A stretch of DNA of 64,000 nucleotides from CADEED01 sp963839685 (GCA_963839685.1 CAWIVS010000012.1:124001-188000), one strand, 5' to 3'; counted from the first letter of the stretch, positions 47,028 to 58,993 are shown. Translations and numbers: made by a program. The notes: generated from the letters alone by a model not told the origin.

Positions 47028-47316
47028 GCCTCCCGTGTTTCCGCCTATCTACCTCGACTCGCCACGACATCCGCGCCGCGCAGCGGTCCGGAGCGCACGC
47101 CAGGCCGCGCCGGTTTGCGGCGGACCGCAGGTGATCATCCCCCTGCCCGTCGCGCAGTCCAGCCATAAGCCACAGAAATACACGCTATTTCAGCGCCAAT
47201 TCGCATGGCGGAACGCCGGATTCTTGATCAGACCATTGCGGTTTCGCTCACGGGCGAGACGGAAAACGGCCGGTTCCCGAACATCCGGGTTGAAAATACG
47301 GCAGGGGATCATTTTC

Positions 47317-48720
47317 ATGTCTCAGCAGAATCTCGAAGGCGTGCTCAAGGCCGCCGGCAACACCGTCAAAATGCTGCGCAACTCGCAGATTGGCGCGTAT
47401 GTATACCCGGTGGTCCCGAGCGAATTCACCAACTGGCGCGACGAGCAGCGCGCCTGGCGCGACTCGGCGGTGTTGTTCGACCAGTCGCACCACATGGCCG
47501 AGCTCACCATCAAGGGCCCGGATGCGCTCAAGCTTTGCACGCACACCACGATCAACAGCTTCGCGAATTTCCCGATCAACCGCGCGAAGCAGATGGTGCC
47601 CACCAGCTATGACGGTTTTGTCATCGGTGACGGCATCCTGTTTCACCTCGACAAGGACGAACTGCTGTTCGTCGGCCGCGCGCCCACGGTGAACTGGTTG
47701 CAGTTCCACTGCGAGACCGGCGGCTACAAGGTCGACTTCATTCGCGATGACCGCTCGCCCTCGCACCCGCGCGGCAAGGCCGTCACGCGTCGTCACTATC
47801 GCTTCCAGGTCCAGGGGCCGAACGCCAAGCAGATCCTCGACAAGATCAACGGCGGGCCGATTCCCGACGTGAAGTTCTTCACGATGGACACCATCACCGT
47901 CAAGGGACGCAAGGTGCGTTGCCTGCGCCACGGCATGGCGGGCGCACCCGGTCTCGAGATCTGGGGTCCGTATGCCGAGGGCGATGAGATCCGCGACTAC
48001 ATCCTCGAGGCGGGCCGCGAGTTCGGCATCGTCCCGGTCGGATCGCGCGCCTACGCCAGCAACACGCTGGAATCAGGCTGGATTCCCTCGCCTTTGCCGG
48101 GCGTGTACACGCGCGACAGCATGAAGAAGTATCGCGAGTGGCTGCCGGCCAACGGCTACGAGGCCACCGGCTCGATTGCCGGAAGCTTCGTCAGTGACAA
48201 CATCGAGGACTACTACGTCAATCCCTACGAGCTGGGCTATGGCCCGTTCGTGAAGTTCGATCACGACTTCATCGGCGCCGACGCGCTCAAGAAGATCGCC
48301 GACAAGCCGCATCGCAAGAAGGTCACGTTCGCGTGGCACCCGGACGACATGGCGAAAATTTACGCCTCACTGTTCCATCCGGGCGAGGAGCACTACAAGT
48401 TCTTCGACCTGCCGAATGCCAACTACGCTTCGTCGTCCTTCGACAAGATCGTGAAGAACGGCAAGACCGTGGGCTTCTCGATGTTCGGCGGCTACAGCTA
48501 CAACGAGCGCACCGCCCTGTCGCTGGGCATCGTCGATCCGGGCGTCGAGATTGGTGAACAGCTCACGCTGCTCTGGGGCGAGGAAGGCGGCGGCACCAAG
48601 AAGACCACCGTCGAGAAGCACAAGCAGCTCGAGGTACGCGTGACCATCTCGCCGGTGCCCTACTCGCGCGTGGTGCGCGATAGCTACGCGGAAGGCTGGC
48701 GCACGGCGCAACACGCCTGA
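47317..48720 (+). CDS. LigM/DesA-like tetrahydrofolate-dependent aryl O-demethylase (GcvT family)
   Basis: 467 residues from the ATG at 47317 (MSQQNLEGVLKAAGNTVKML). The frame stays open far upstream, but that part is antisense to other genes. It belongs to the aminomethyltransferase (GcvT/YgfZ) superfamily: WRDSAVLFDQSHHMAELTIK, GPDALKLCTHTTINSFANFP and MAGAPGLEIWGPYAEGDEIR, then GCV_T C-terminal features SYNERTALSLGIVDPGVEIG. Length and the Tyr/Arg-rich site resemble LigM (vanillate) and DesA (syringate) demethylases, which move an aryl methoxy group to tetrahydrofolate. The specific substrate is not determined. Confidence 0.86.
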   Translation: MSQQNLEGVLKAAGNTVKMLRNSQIGAYVYPVVPSEFTNWRDEQRAWRDSAVLFDQSHHMAELTIKGPDALKLCTHTTINSFANFPINRAKQMVPTSYDGFVIGDGILFHLDKDELLFVGRAPTVNWLQFHCETGGYKVDFIRDDRSPSHPRGKAVTRRHYRFQVQGPNAKQILDKINGGPIPDVKFFTMDTITVKGRKVRCLRHGMAGAPGLEIWGPYAEGDEIRDYILEAGREFGIVPVGSRAYASNTLESGWIPSPLPGVYTRDSMKKYREWLPANGYEATGSIAGSFVSDNIEDYYVNPYELGYGPFVKFDHDFIGADALKKIADKPHRKKVTFAWHPDDMAKIYASLFHPGEEHYKFFDLPNANYASSSFDKIVKNGKTVGFSMFGGYSYNERTALSLGIVDPGVEIGEQLTLLWGEEGGGTKKTTVEKHKQLEVRVTISPVPYSRVVRDSYAEGWRTAQHA

Positions 48721-48798
48721 CGAGCCGGAAACGGGGCGACGGCGGATCCGTCCACCCCATTTCGAGGAAACGCGTCCGCACCTGAGAACGGTCACGTG

Positions 48799-48848
48799 CT
48801 AACTACCCGGCAATCGCCGGGTAGTTAGTTTGCGGGGTCCGCGTTTTT
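48799..48848 (+). terminator. Terminator after the LigM-like gene
   Basis: A perfect 13-bp hairpin, CTAACTACCCGGC (48799-48811) with its complement at 48816-48828 around AATC, is followed by a second small stem GCGG-GGT-CCGC and seven T residues. It separates the LigM-like gene from the GntR/ABC operon. Confidence 0.8.
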
Positions 48849-48893
48849 TTCGTCGAAGGGGCTTTGACCCCCTTCCATTTCGCTTGCAACTGA

Positions 48894-48908
48894 GTATACA
48901 CTGTATAC
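48894..48908. promoter_or_regulatory. GTATAC-ACT-GTATAC operator upstream of the YtrA-type regulator
   Basis: A perfect dyad with 6-bp arms and a 3-bp spacer ends 5 bp before the regulator's ATG. It resembles GntR/YtrA-type operators and implies autoregulation of the ABC operon. A further half-match, AGTATGTACA, overlaps the start codon. Confidence 0.65.
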
Positions 48909-48913
48909 ACAGT

Positions 48914-49300
48914 ATGTACAGCGGCATAAACATCTCCCAGACCGACGCCCGCCCGATGTACCTCCAGATCATGGAGCAGATCCGGGCCCGCATCGCCGCG
49001 GGCGAGTGGCCGGCCGGCAAAGAACTCCCGTCAATCCGGGCACTTGCAGCGGCCCTGAACGTCAGCGTCATCACCATCAAGCGCGCCTACCTGGACCTCG
49101 AGAACGAGGGGGTCATCGTCACCCGGCACGGCAAGGGCTCGTTCGTGGCCGACGTCAACGGGCTGGCCGGCGAACTGCAGGAAGAGCGGCTCGATGAACA
49201 CCTGATCCGCGCCGCCGAGATCGGCCAATCGCTCGGCCTCACACCCGAAGACCTCGAGGAGCGGCTGCGCCGCGCCCGCCAGAACCTGGACAGGAAGTAA
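48914..49300 (+). CDS. GntR-family regulator, YtrA subfamily
   Basis: 128 residues from the ATG at 48914 (MYSGINISQTDARPMYLQIM). The winged helix has EQIRARIAAGEWPAGKELPS, IRALAAALNVSVITIKRAYL and LENEGVIVTRHGKGSFVADV. The short C-terminal helices are typical of the YtrA subfamily, which lacks a large ligand domain and usually controls an adjacent ABC transporter. No Shine-Dalgarno sequence is visible because the operator dyad abuts the start, so the mRNA may be leaderless. Its stop shares one base with the ATG of the next gene. Confidence 0.9.
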   Translation: MYSGINISQTDARPMYLQIMEQIRARIAAGEWPAGKELPSIRALAAALNVSVITIKRAYLDLENEGVIVTRHGKGSFVADVNGLAGELQEERLDEHLIRAAEIGQSLGLTPEDLEERLRRARQNLDRK

Positions 49301-50188
49301 TGGACAGCAAGCACATCGAAATGCGCGGGGTACGCAAGAGCTACCGCTTCTTCACGCTCGACGACCTGTCGCTCGATCTGGCACCCGGCGAGGTCATGGG
49401 TTTCGTCGGTCCCAACGGCGCTGGCAAGACCACCACGCTCAAGCTCGCCATGGGATTCATTGCGCCGGACGCCGGCGAGATCCGCGTGCTCGGGCATGCG
49501 ATGCCCGACGGGCAGGCCGCCGCCAAGCGCGACATTGGCTATGTCTCCGCCGAAATGCGCCTGCTGCCGCACGCGACGCTCGGCTGGCACATGGAATTCG
49601 TCAAGTCCATCTACCCGGAATGGGACGGCGGCTATGCCGCGACGCTGGTGAAGCGCTTCAACCTGCGCCCGGAGCAGAACGCGCGCTCGCTATCGCTCGG
49701 CGAACAGGTCAAGGCGATGCTGCTGCTGGCGCTGGCGCGCCGCCCGCGCCTGCTGATCCTCGACGAGCCAACCACCGGCCTCGATCCGGTGGCACGCCAC
49801 GAAGTGATCAGCGAGTTCATGGACGTGCTGCGCGACGACAGCCGCTCGATCCTGTTCTCCTCGCACAACACTGTCGACGTGGAACGGATCTCGGACACGC
49901 ATCACCTTCATCGACCGCGGCCGAATCGTCGACAGCAGCAACAAGGAAGACTTCCTCGACCGCTGGCGCCGCATCCACGTGCAGTTGCCGGCGGGCGCTT
50001 CGCTTCCCGAGCTGCCGAACATCGTGGGACGCGTGACCGACGGTCAGTTCATCACGCTGACCACCAACCAGTACTCCGAGGGCCTGCGCGCATTGATCGG
50101 CCCGCACGTACGCGAGGTGCAGCGCATGAATCTCGAGGAGATCTTCGTCGCCAATGTCATGCATCACCGCGAGGTGCGCGGCTCATGA
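49300..50188 (+). CDS. ABC transporter ATP-binding protein, frameshifted near the C-terminus
   Basis: About 295 residues when joined. Walker A GPNGAGKTTT, Q-loop region IGYVSAEMRLLPHATLGWHM, a degenerate signature SLGEQ, Walker B LLILDEPTTGLD and H-loop SSHN are all present. A frame change near 49895 leads to TFIDRGRIVDSSNKEDFLDR and the regulatory tail to 50188. It resembles the YtrB-type ATPases that pair with ABC-2 permeases. The stop overlaps the next gene's ATG by four bases. Confidence 0.88.
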
Positions 50189-50853
50189 ACATCGTGACCC
50201 GCAAGCTCATCGCCAAGGAACTGTACGTCAATCGCTGGCTGATCGCCGGCGGCGCGTTTTCCGGCATCGCCTCGATTCTGATCGCCGGGCTTGGGAAGAC
50301 GGGCTTCAACGTGGGCGGATTGACCTGGCTCACCACCATCATCGCCACCGGGGTGATGCTGGCGCTGTACGGCATCATGAATGAGCGCAAGGAACACTCG
50401 TTGCAGTTTGTGCTCAGTCTGCCGCTGTCGATCTCCGAATACGTGCGCGCCAAGATGCTCGGCCTGTTCGCCGGCTTCCTGATCATGTGGTCGATCAGCT
50501 GCACGGCCGCCCTGCTGCTGGTGTTCTGCAAGGCAAGCGTGCCCGATGGCCTCGCCGCTTATCTCATCCTGCTGTGCGTGTTCATGCTGGCGAATTTCGC
50601 GGTGGTGCTGTGCGGCGCGCTGCACGCGCAATCCGAGGCGTTGACCTCGGCCGTGATCGTCGTCACCAACATGGGCGTGAGCATTTTCATGTTCACGGTC
50701 GGGCCGCTGCCCGGCATCCAGGACCACATTTGGTCAACCGCCCCGGTTTGGAACTCCACCTTCTGGACGGTGCTCGCCTGCGAGCTCGCCGTCATGGTCA
50801 TCGCCTTCGCCCTGCCCTTTTTCTTTGCCGCGCGCCGCCGCGACTTCATCTAG
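50185..50853 (+). CDS. ABC-2-type permease
   Basis: 222 residues with six hydrophobic segments: about 18-36, 45-62, 92-110, 119-140, 150-168 and 192-214. It opens MNIVTRKLIAKELYVNRWLI. Between the second and third helices, NERKEHSLQFVLSLPLSISE is the cytoplasmic coupling region seen in ABC-2 exporters. It is translationally coupled to the ATPase upstream and followed 11 bp later by the fused gene. Confidence 0.85.
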   Translation: MNIVTRKLIAKELYVNRWLIAGGAFSGIASILIAGLGKTGFNVGGLTWLTTIIATGVMLALYGIMNERKEHSLQFVLSLPLSISEYVRAKMLGLFAGFLIMWSISCTAALLLVFCKASVPDGLAAYLILLCVFMLANFAVVLCGALHAQSEALTSAVIVVTNMGVSIFMFTVGPLPGIQDHIWSTAPVWNSTFWTVLACELAVMVIAFALPFFFAARRRDFI

Positions 50854-50864
50854 GAGAGAGAACA

Positions 50865-52970
<2,106 letters not shown>

Positions 52971-52974
<4 letters not shown>

Positions 52975-53774
52975 ACGCCCTCGCCCTGCACAGCATCGAC
53001 ACCGAGTCCGGAATTCTGCCCCCGGGCCGCGCGCTCGGCGCATACCTCACCGAGATACGATTCGAATTCATGCGCATGTTGCGCAATCCTGCGCTCGCGT
53101 TGCCGGTGGTACTGGTTCCGCTCGCGCTCTACCTGCTGTTCGCGGTAGTCATCTTCGGCGAGGGCATCGCCAAGGATCCGGCACTGGGCGTCTTCTTTTT
53201 CACGGCATTCTCGGTGATGGCGGTCACCATGCCGGCGCTGTTCGGTATCAGTGCCTCGCTGGCGATGGAGCGCGAGATGGGCCTGATGCTCCTGAAGCGC
53301 GCTCAGCCCGCCCCTGCCGCAAGCTGGCTGGTGGCCAAGATCACGTGCGGCGTGCTCTTCTGCCTGCTGTCGTACGCGCCGATGCTGGCGGCCGCCATCG
53401 CGGCCGGCACGCTGCCACTCGACGCTGGCCAGATCGCGGCCATGAGCGGCGCATTGATCGCCGGATCGATTCCCTTCTGTGCGCTCGGCCTGATGATCGG
53501 CGCGCTGGTCAAGGGATCAGCCGCGCCTGGCTATGCCAACCTCATCTATCTACCCGGGTGTTACCTGTCGGGCCTGTTCTTCCCGCTGCCAGCGTCGATG
53601 CACTGGCAGGTGCCCCTGTGGCCGCAAGCCCATATCAACCATCTGGCGATGCACGCGGCGGGTGTCACCACCAAGTACCCTTTGATCCCGATGCAGCTGG
53701 CCATCGGCGTTCTGATCGGCTTCACCGTGCTGTTCAGCGCCGTCGCGCTCTGGCGCCTGGCGCGCAAGGGCTGA
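52971..53774 (+). CDS. ABC-2-type permease
   Basis: 267 residues. A cytoplasmic N-terminus (ALGAYLTEIRFEFMRMLRNP) and six membrane segments are visible, with the ABC-2 hallmark loop between helices 2 and 3 (ASLAMEREMGLMLLKRAQPA) and PGCYLSGLFFPLPASMHWQV before the last helix. It overlaps the fused acyltransferase-ATPase gene by four bases and presumably pairs with that ATPase domain. It is the last gene of the operon; REP copy 3 follows immediately. Confidence 0.88.
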
Positions 53775-53779
53775 AATGG

Positions 53780-53886
53780 GAAATGGGGACACTCCCCATT
53801 TGCAAGCAAATTGTGCCGGACCTCACCGCTTCTCGCGCACGGAACAGGTCCGGCACCTTTTGCTAGAAAATGGGGAGTGTCCCCAT
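53780..53886. repeat. REP-like palindrome, copy 3
   Basis: The outer arms carry AATGGGGACACTCCCCATTT (itself nearly palindromic) and its complement. The inner arms carry GTGCCGGACCT and AGGTCCGGCAC around a ~45-nt centre. It shares the AATGGGGAC core with copies 1 and 2. It lies between the ABC operon and the oxidoreductase gene. Confidence 0.78.
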
Positions 53887-53919
53887 TATGGTTGCGCCTC
53901 CATGGGACGGGGGTGACGC

Positions 53920-55085
53920 AATGGTGGATTCGAACCGGCGTGATTTCCTGCAGGCCGCGGGGCTCGCGGGAATGCTCTCGGGCGTTTCATCAGCGGCAGT
54001 GGCACAGGGTGTCTCGGGTGCGGGCACGGTCGACCCGGCCAATACTTCGATCCCTGAAATCGCCCCCACGCACAAGATCCGCTTCTCGGCCATCGGTCTG
54101 GATCACGCGCACATCTACGGCATGACCCGCGCCATCCAGCGCGGCGGCGGCGAGCTGGTCTCCTTCCACGCCACCGACCCGGCGCAAATCGCCGAATACC
54201 GCAAACAGTTCGGCGATGTGAAGCTCGCGGCGCACCGAAGACGAAGTCATCGGTGACAAGTCCATCCAGCTGGTCATCGGTGCGCCGATTCCCGATCTGC
54301 GCGCGCCGCTCGGTGTGCGCGTGATGAAGGCTGGCAAGGACTACCTCGGCGACAAGCCGGCGATCACCTCGCTCGAGCAGCTCGCCGAAGTCCGCAAGAC
54401 GATCAAGGACACCAGGCGCAAGTTCGCCGTCATGTATTCGGAGCGTCTCGAAGTGCGCTCCGCGGTGCACGCCGGTGAGCTGATCCGCCAGGGCGCGATC
54501 GGCAAGGTGATACAGACGGTCAACCTCGCGCCGCATCGCATGAACATCCCGAGCCGCCCGCCATGGTTTTTCGACAAGGCGCGTTACGGCGGCATCCTCT
54601 GTGACATCGGCTCGCACCAGGCCGATCAATTCCTCTACTACACCAACAGCACCACGGCGCACGTGGTGGCCGCGCAGACCGGCAACCTGGCGTTCCCGCA
54701 ATATCCGAAATTCGAAGACTTCGGCGACATGATCATGGCGGGCAACGGCGGCACCGGTTACGTACGCGTGGACTGGTTCACGCCCGACGGACTCGACACC
54801 TGGGGCGACGGCAGGCTGTTCGTGCTCGGCACCGAGGGCTACATCGAACTGCGCAAGTACACCAACGTCGCCTCCGGGCTCAAGGGCGGCAATCACCTGT
54901 ACCTCGTGGACAAGAAACAGGCGCGCTACATCGACTGCAACAAGGTACCGCTGCCCTTCGGACCGCAATTCGTGGCCGACATCGTCGAGCGCAGTGCGCT
55001 CGCGCAAGACCAGGACCAGGCACTGCTGGCCGCCGAGCTGGTGCTCAAGGCCCAGACGATCGCCACACGTCCAATCAGCGCTTAA
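53920..55085 (+). CDS. Gfo/Idh/MocA-family oxidoreductase, Tat-exported, frameshifted
   Basis: About 388 residues when joined, from the ATG at 53920 (MVDSNRRDFLQAAGLAGMLS), a twin-arginine signal. The Rossmann part has KIRFSAIGLDHAHIYGMTRA. One frame change occurs near 54235, then IQLVIGAPIPDLRAPLGVRV and GDKPAITSLEQLAEVRK, with the GDKP motif in place of the usual EKP. The C-terminal sheet has YGGILCDIGSHQADQFLYYT, where His is the family's proton donor. It oxidises or reduces a sugar-type substrate with NAD(P). It is nine bases from the esterase gene and probably co-transcribed. Confidence 0.87.
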
Positions 55086-55094
55086 AGGGGAATC

Positions 55095-57104
55095 ATGAAA
55101 ACTTTTCTCGCGGTGCTGGCCGCAGCGCTACTCGTGTGCACGTGGGCCCACGCGGATGAATCGGCCGGCGCTATCTACGTGCCTTACCGGGCCTCGGGTA
55201 TCTACGCACCCGGTGAACCCGTCGGCTGGCATGTCACGCTGCCCTGGACCTCGCGCACAGTCAGCTACGTAATCCGCAAGAACAACCTGGCGGAGATCGG
55301 TCGCGGCATCATCAGGCCCGGCAAGCCGGACAAGATCGAGGTGACGCTCGACGAGCCCGCCATGGTGTACGTCGAAGTCACGGAGAACACGGCAGACGCC
55401 AGGCCGCGCGCACTCGGCGCCGCGGTCGCGCCGGAGAAAATCCAGCCGTCGATTCCCGCGCCCGCCGACTTCGATGTGTTCTGGAAGGCGAAGATCGCGG
55501 CGTTGCGCAAAGTACCCGCGAAGCCCGTGCTCACCGAGAAGCCCGCTGAAAAAGACGGCGTCGACTTCGCCATCGTCCGCATGGATCACATCGATGGGCG
55601 TCACGTGTGGGGCCAGCTGGCAAAACCGCACGATGCGACTCGCAAAAAGAAATATCCGGCCCTGTTGATCCTGCAATGGGCGAGCCCGCCCTATCCCTTG
55701 CAGAAATCCTGGGTCACCGATCGGGCCGCGGAAGGCTGGCTGACGCTGAACATCGAGCCTCACGATGTGATGCCCGATCAACCGAAGGAGTACTACGACG
55801 CGTTGCCGAAGGAGCTCAAGGAATACAACACCATCGAAACGCGCAATCGCGATCGCAACTACTTCCTCTATATGTATCTGGCCGACATCCGCGCAGTGGA
55901 CTACCTGGCCAGCCGGCCGGACTGGGATGGCAAGACATTGGTAGTGATGGGAACCAGCATGGGCGGTCAGCAGAGCCTGTGCACCGCGGCGCTGCATCCG
56001 AAGGTCACGGCCATGCTCATCAATGTTCCCGCTGGCGCCGACGTCAACGGCACGGCGCATGGACGCAAGACCGGCTATCCGTTCTGGGACGCCAATGACA
56101 GCCAGGTGCTAAAGACGGCGCAGTACTTCGACACCGCGAACTGCGCAGCGCGTATCAAGGTCCCGTCGCTGGTTTCGATGGGGTTCATCGATACTGCCAC
56201 GCCGCCGGTGGGCATCTGGGCCGCGTTCAACCAGATCCAGGGGCCGAAGCAGGCCGCGCCGATGCGCGACTCGCCGCACAACCACCTCGCCACGCCGGAA
56301 CAGTCGCTGCCGTGGACACGCGCTTCCGCGAACTGGCTCAGCGCCCTGCTGGCCGGTCGTGCGCCCATCGAGCGCGCCGATGTCGCCACACCTCGCACCG
56401 ATGAGAACTCACGACGCGCCCATGAAGATCTGCTCGCCAAGCGCAAGGCCGGCAAGATCGACGTGTACTTCCTCGGCGACTCGATCACGCGGCGCTGGGG
56501 CACCAGCGACGCGCAGTACCAGGAGCTGCTCGCCAACTGGAATGCCAACTTCAAAGGCTGGAATGCGGGGAATTTCGGCTGGGGTGGTGACAAGACCCAG
56601 CACATGCTCTGGCGACTGCAAAACGGCGAGCTCGATGGCGTCAACCCGAAGGTCGTGGTGCTCATGGCCGGCACCAACAATATCGGCGATGCGTCACCGC
56701 TCGGCGACGTCGAGGAGCGCGCCGCCGACGTCGCCCGGGGGGTCGCGGCCCTGGTTCGCGAAATCCGCAAGCGCGCGCCCGGAGCGACGCTGATCATCAC
56801 CGGGATCACACCCCGCGATGACAATGTCGATGTGATGCCGGTGGTCAGCGCGGCCAACCGGAGAATCGCCTCGCTGGCCAACGGAAAGTCCATACGTTAC
56901 ATAAACATCAACGAACAACTTGCGTTGCCGGACAATCATTTGCGCGACGGCATGGCCTATGACGGTCTGCATCTCACTCCGTCGGCGTACCAGCACTGGG
57001 CCAGCGCATTGAAACCCATGCTCATGGAACTGCTGGGGCCGCCGGCCGCGGTCGATCACGCGCCCCCTCCAACCGGAGATCCGAGCGCTGCCCGGCGTCA
57101 GTGA
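55095..57104 (+). CDS. Two-domain exported esterase: CE7-like alpha/beta hydrolase plus SGNH hydrolase
   Basis: 669 residues with a signal peptide (MKTFLAVLAAALLVCTWAHA). After a beta-sandwich region, residues ~135-415 form an acetyl-xylan-esterase-like alpha/beta hydrolase: the nucleophile Ser is in VVMGTSMGGQQSL, the fold continues to FIDTATPPVGIWAAFNQI, and the His is in DSPHNHLA. Residues ~435-640 form an SGNH/GDSL hydrolase: block I FLGDSITRRWG, block III MAGTNNIGDAS, block V YDGLHLTPSAYQHW. Both classes deacetylate plant polysaccharide. Joining them in one chain suggests removal of acyl groups from two positions or two polymers. The frame is intact. Confidence 0.9.
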   Translation: MKTFLAVLAAALLVCTWAHADESAGAIYVPYRASGIYAPGEPVGWHVTLPWTSRTVSYVIRKNNLAEIGRGIIRPGKPDKIEVTLDEPAMVYVEVTENTADARPRALGAAVAPEKIQPSIPAPADFDVFWKAKIAALRKVPAKPVLTEKPAEKDGVDFAIVRMDHIDGRHVWGQLAKPHDATRKKKYPALLILQWASPPYPLQKSWVTDRAAEGWLTLNIEPHDVMPDQPKEYYDALPKELKEYNTIETRNRDRNYFLYMYLADIRAVDYLASRPDWDGKTLVVMGTSMGGQQSLCTAALHPKVTAMLINVPAGADVNGTAHGRKTGYPFWDANDSQVLKTAQYFDTANCAARIKVPSLVSMGFIDTATPPVGIWAAFNQIQGPKQAAPMRDSPHNHLATPEQSLPWTRASANWLSALLAGRAPIERADVATPRTDENSRRAHEDLLAKRKAGKIDVYFLGDSITRRWGTSDAQYQELLANWNANFKGWNAGNFGWGGDKTQHMLWRLQNGELDGVNPKVVVLMAGTNNIGDASPLGDVEERAADVARGVAALVREIRKRAPGATLIITGITPRDDNVDVMPVVSAANRRIASLANGKSIRYININEQLALPDNHLRDGMAYDGLHLTPSAYQHWASALKPMLMELLGPPAAVDHAPPPTGDPSAARRQ

Positions 57105-57197
57105 AATCCGTGGCGACAGGCCGCCAAAAAGCGGTCGACCGGGTGCGGTGAACGGCGCAAGATAAGAACGAGGGGCGAAGAAGACGGAGGACTCGGG

Positions 57198-58865
57198 TTG
57201 CCACCCGCGCTTACCACCGCTTGTCGACAGGCAGCGCTCGCGATCCGCAGCGCGACGGTGGGCTGTTGGATCTCGTTACGCACCACCCACCGCGATATCT
57301 CCACGTCCCTCGGCATCTCTGCGGCAGTGCACCTCGCCCTGTTGCTCGGGGTTGGCGCGGCGATGTACACCTCCGGCAACGACGACATGAACGTTCCCGA
57401 GTTGTCGGTGCAGCTCGTGACTCGCGAAGGCCCGAGCAGCGAGGAATTCACGGAGGCGGCATTGCCGCAGCCGGCACCTGACCCGATCGAAGACGTGCTC
57501 GATGACCCTGGCACGGGTGAGCAGACCATCGACGCCCCGGCAGTTGCCAATGCTGCGCCGCTGCAGGCTCTGACGCCTGACGTCAGCGAGTTCGAGCCTC
57601 AGGCTGCATTCGCTGAATATCCCGCCGAGGCCGGACCGGTCATCACCACCCTCGGTGAGTCCCATGAAGTGGTGGCCTCCATCGAGCAGCCCCGCATCCA
57701 CGAGGAAGCGCCAGTTCCCGAGCCCGAGCAGGTCATGCTCCGGAAAAACGTGCAGCAACTCGCCCAGAAGCTGCTCGACACGAACTTGATGGACACCGAG
57801 CTCACCTGGCAGCAGGACGGTCAGCAGTACTCGGCGCGCATGATGCGCCAGCCCGCCCCCGACAGCACCGGACTCGAGCAGGTGATAGCCGAGATCATGA
57901 CCAGCAAGGACGGCAAGCGGCTCAAGACCCATCTCAGTCTCAAGCGCCTCGCCTTCTCGCACTTCACCCAGCTGGTCAATCACTGGGATCCGAACATCAT
58001 GCTCCACGATGACATCATCGATGGACGCTTCCACAGCAATACCGAAATCGGCCTCGCATTCTCCGGCGGCATCGAACCGCGTTTCTTTGGCAAGGTGACC
58101 ACCTCCGCGTCGAGCATGACTTACGACAACTTCGGCATGCGCAAGCGCAGCAAGAACGTTTTCCAGGGCGGCGTCGAGACCCGCACCGAGCGGGTCACAC
58201 TGCCGCGCGACATGCCGGACGTGGTCAGTGGTGGTGAAGACGACGATCGCCGGGTGTTCATCCAGGACACGCGCATCATCTTCAATTCCGACGGCAGCTA
58301 CGTGTGGCGACTCGCGAATGGCGAGGGCGAGCTGGAGCGCGCCGAGAGATCGGAACGGCCGCGTTACCTGATCGGTGACAAGGGCGCCAAACTCTATGTA
58401 CGCGGCACCGTGTCCGGCATCTTCACGTTGTATTCGCCGGACGACATCGAAATCGAAGGCGATCTCACCTATGCGAAGGATCCGCGCGAAACGGTGATCT
58501 CGCGCGATTTTCTGGCCCTGATTTCCGGGCGTGACATCCGCGTGTCGGGCAATGAAATCACCGGCACCGGCGATCTGCACATCCAGGCCGCGTTGTTCGC
58601 CCGACGGCGCTTCATCATCGAGTCGGTCGACCATGGCAAGACCGGTCGACTCATGATCCTCGGCAGTCTCACCGCGGGCACGATTCTCGAAACCGAGCCC
58701 CGCTATGCCACCCAGCTCGACTACGACAAACGATTCGAATACCTGCGGCCGGCGAGTTTCCCGATGACACGCCGCTACGAGGTCGACTCCTGGGACCAGG
58801 GGTGGGAAGAGGTCGAAGGCAACGAAAACCACAGAGCCAGGCCGGAACTCGCCCTGTCGGAGTGA
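57198..58865 (+). CDS. Protein with TonB-like N-terminal anchor and beta-rich C-terminal domain
   Basis: 555 residues from a TTG at 57198; GGAGG 7 bp upstream decides the start. A TM helix at ~36-53 (SLGISAAVHLALLLGVGAAM) resembles the TonB N-terminal anchor, followed by a Glu/Pro/Ala-rich periplasmic spacer (~70-190). It has no TonB C-terminal domain. The last 350 residues are rich in beta-strand, with repeats such as KLYVRGTVSGIFTLYSPDDI and EIEGDLTYAKDPRETVISRD, resembling polymer-forming or DUF4900-like beta-solenoids. Function unknown; the product is predicted to span the inner membrane and periplasm. The frame is intact. Confidence 0.72.
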   Translation: MPPALTTACRQAALAIRSATVGCWISLRTTHRDISTSLGISAAVHLALLLGVGAAMYTSGNDDMNVPELSVQLVTREGPSSEEFTEAALPQPAPDPIEDVLDDPGTGEQTIDAPAVANAAPLQALTPDVSEFEPQAAFAEYPAEAGPVITTLGESHEVVASIEQPRIHEEAPVPEPEQVMLRKNVQQLAQKLLDTNLMDTELTWQQDGQQYSARMMRQPAPDSTGLEQVIAEIMTSKDGKRLKTHLSLKRLAFSHFTQLVNHWDPNIMLHDDIIDGRFHSNTEIGLAFSGGIEPRFFGKVTTSASSMTYDNFGMRKRSKNVFQGGVETRTERVTLPRDMPDVVSGGEDDDRRVFIQDTRIIFNSDGSYVWRLANGEGELERAERSERPRYLIGDKGAKLYVRGTVSGIFTLYSPDDIEIEGDLTYAKDPRETVISRDFLALISGRDIRVSGNEITGTGDLHIQAALFARRRFIIESVDHGKTGRLMILGSLTAGTILETEPRYATQLDYDKRFEYLRPASFPMTRRYEVDSWDQGWEEVEGNENHRARPELALSE

Positions 58866-58993
58866 ACACGGGCCCTGGCGCTGCAATTGCCGCGCCGCGG
58901 GCGCGAAAATGCGTGCCGCGAAGGCCCATTCCGCGTACATTGCGCGGCCCCTATCCGAGATAGGTACCGGGCACACCCGGCACCGCCACTCCC

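Noticed and set aside
46708..47316. 200-residue N-terminal extension of the LigM-like protein
   Set aside because: It is antisense to the DUF3237 gene and of non-protein-like composition. The family length and alignment begin at the ATG at 47317.
49895..50853. ATPase-permease fusion implied by one open frame from 49300 to 50853
   Set aside because: The ATPase tail continues in another frame to 50188, overlapping the permease ATG by four bases. The joined frame results from the change near 49895.
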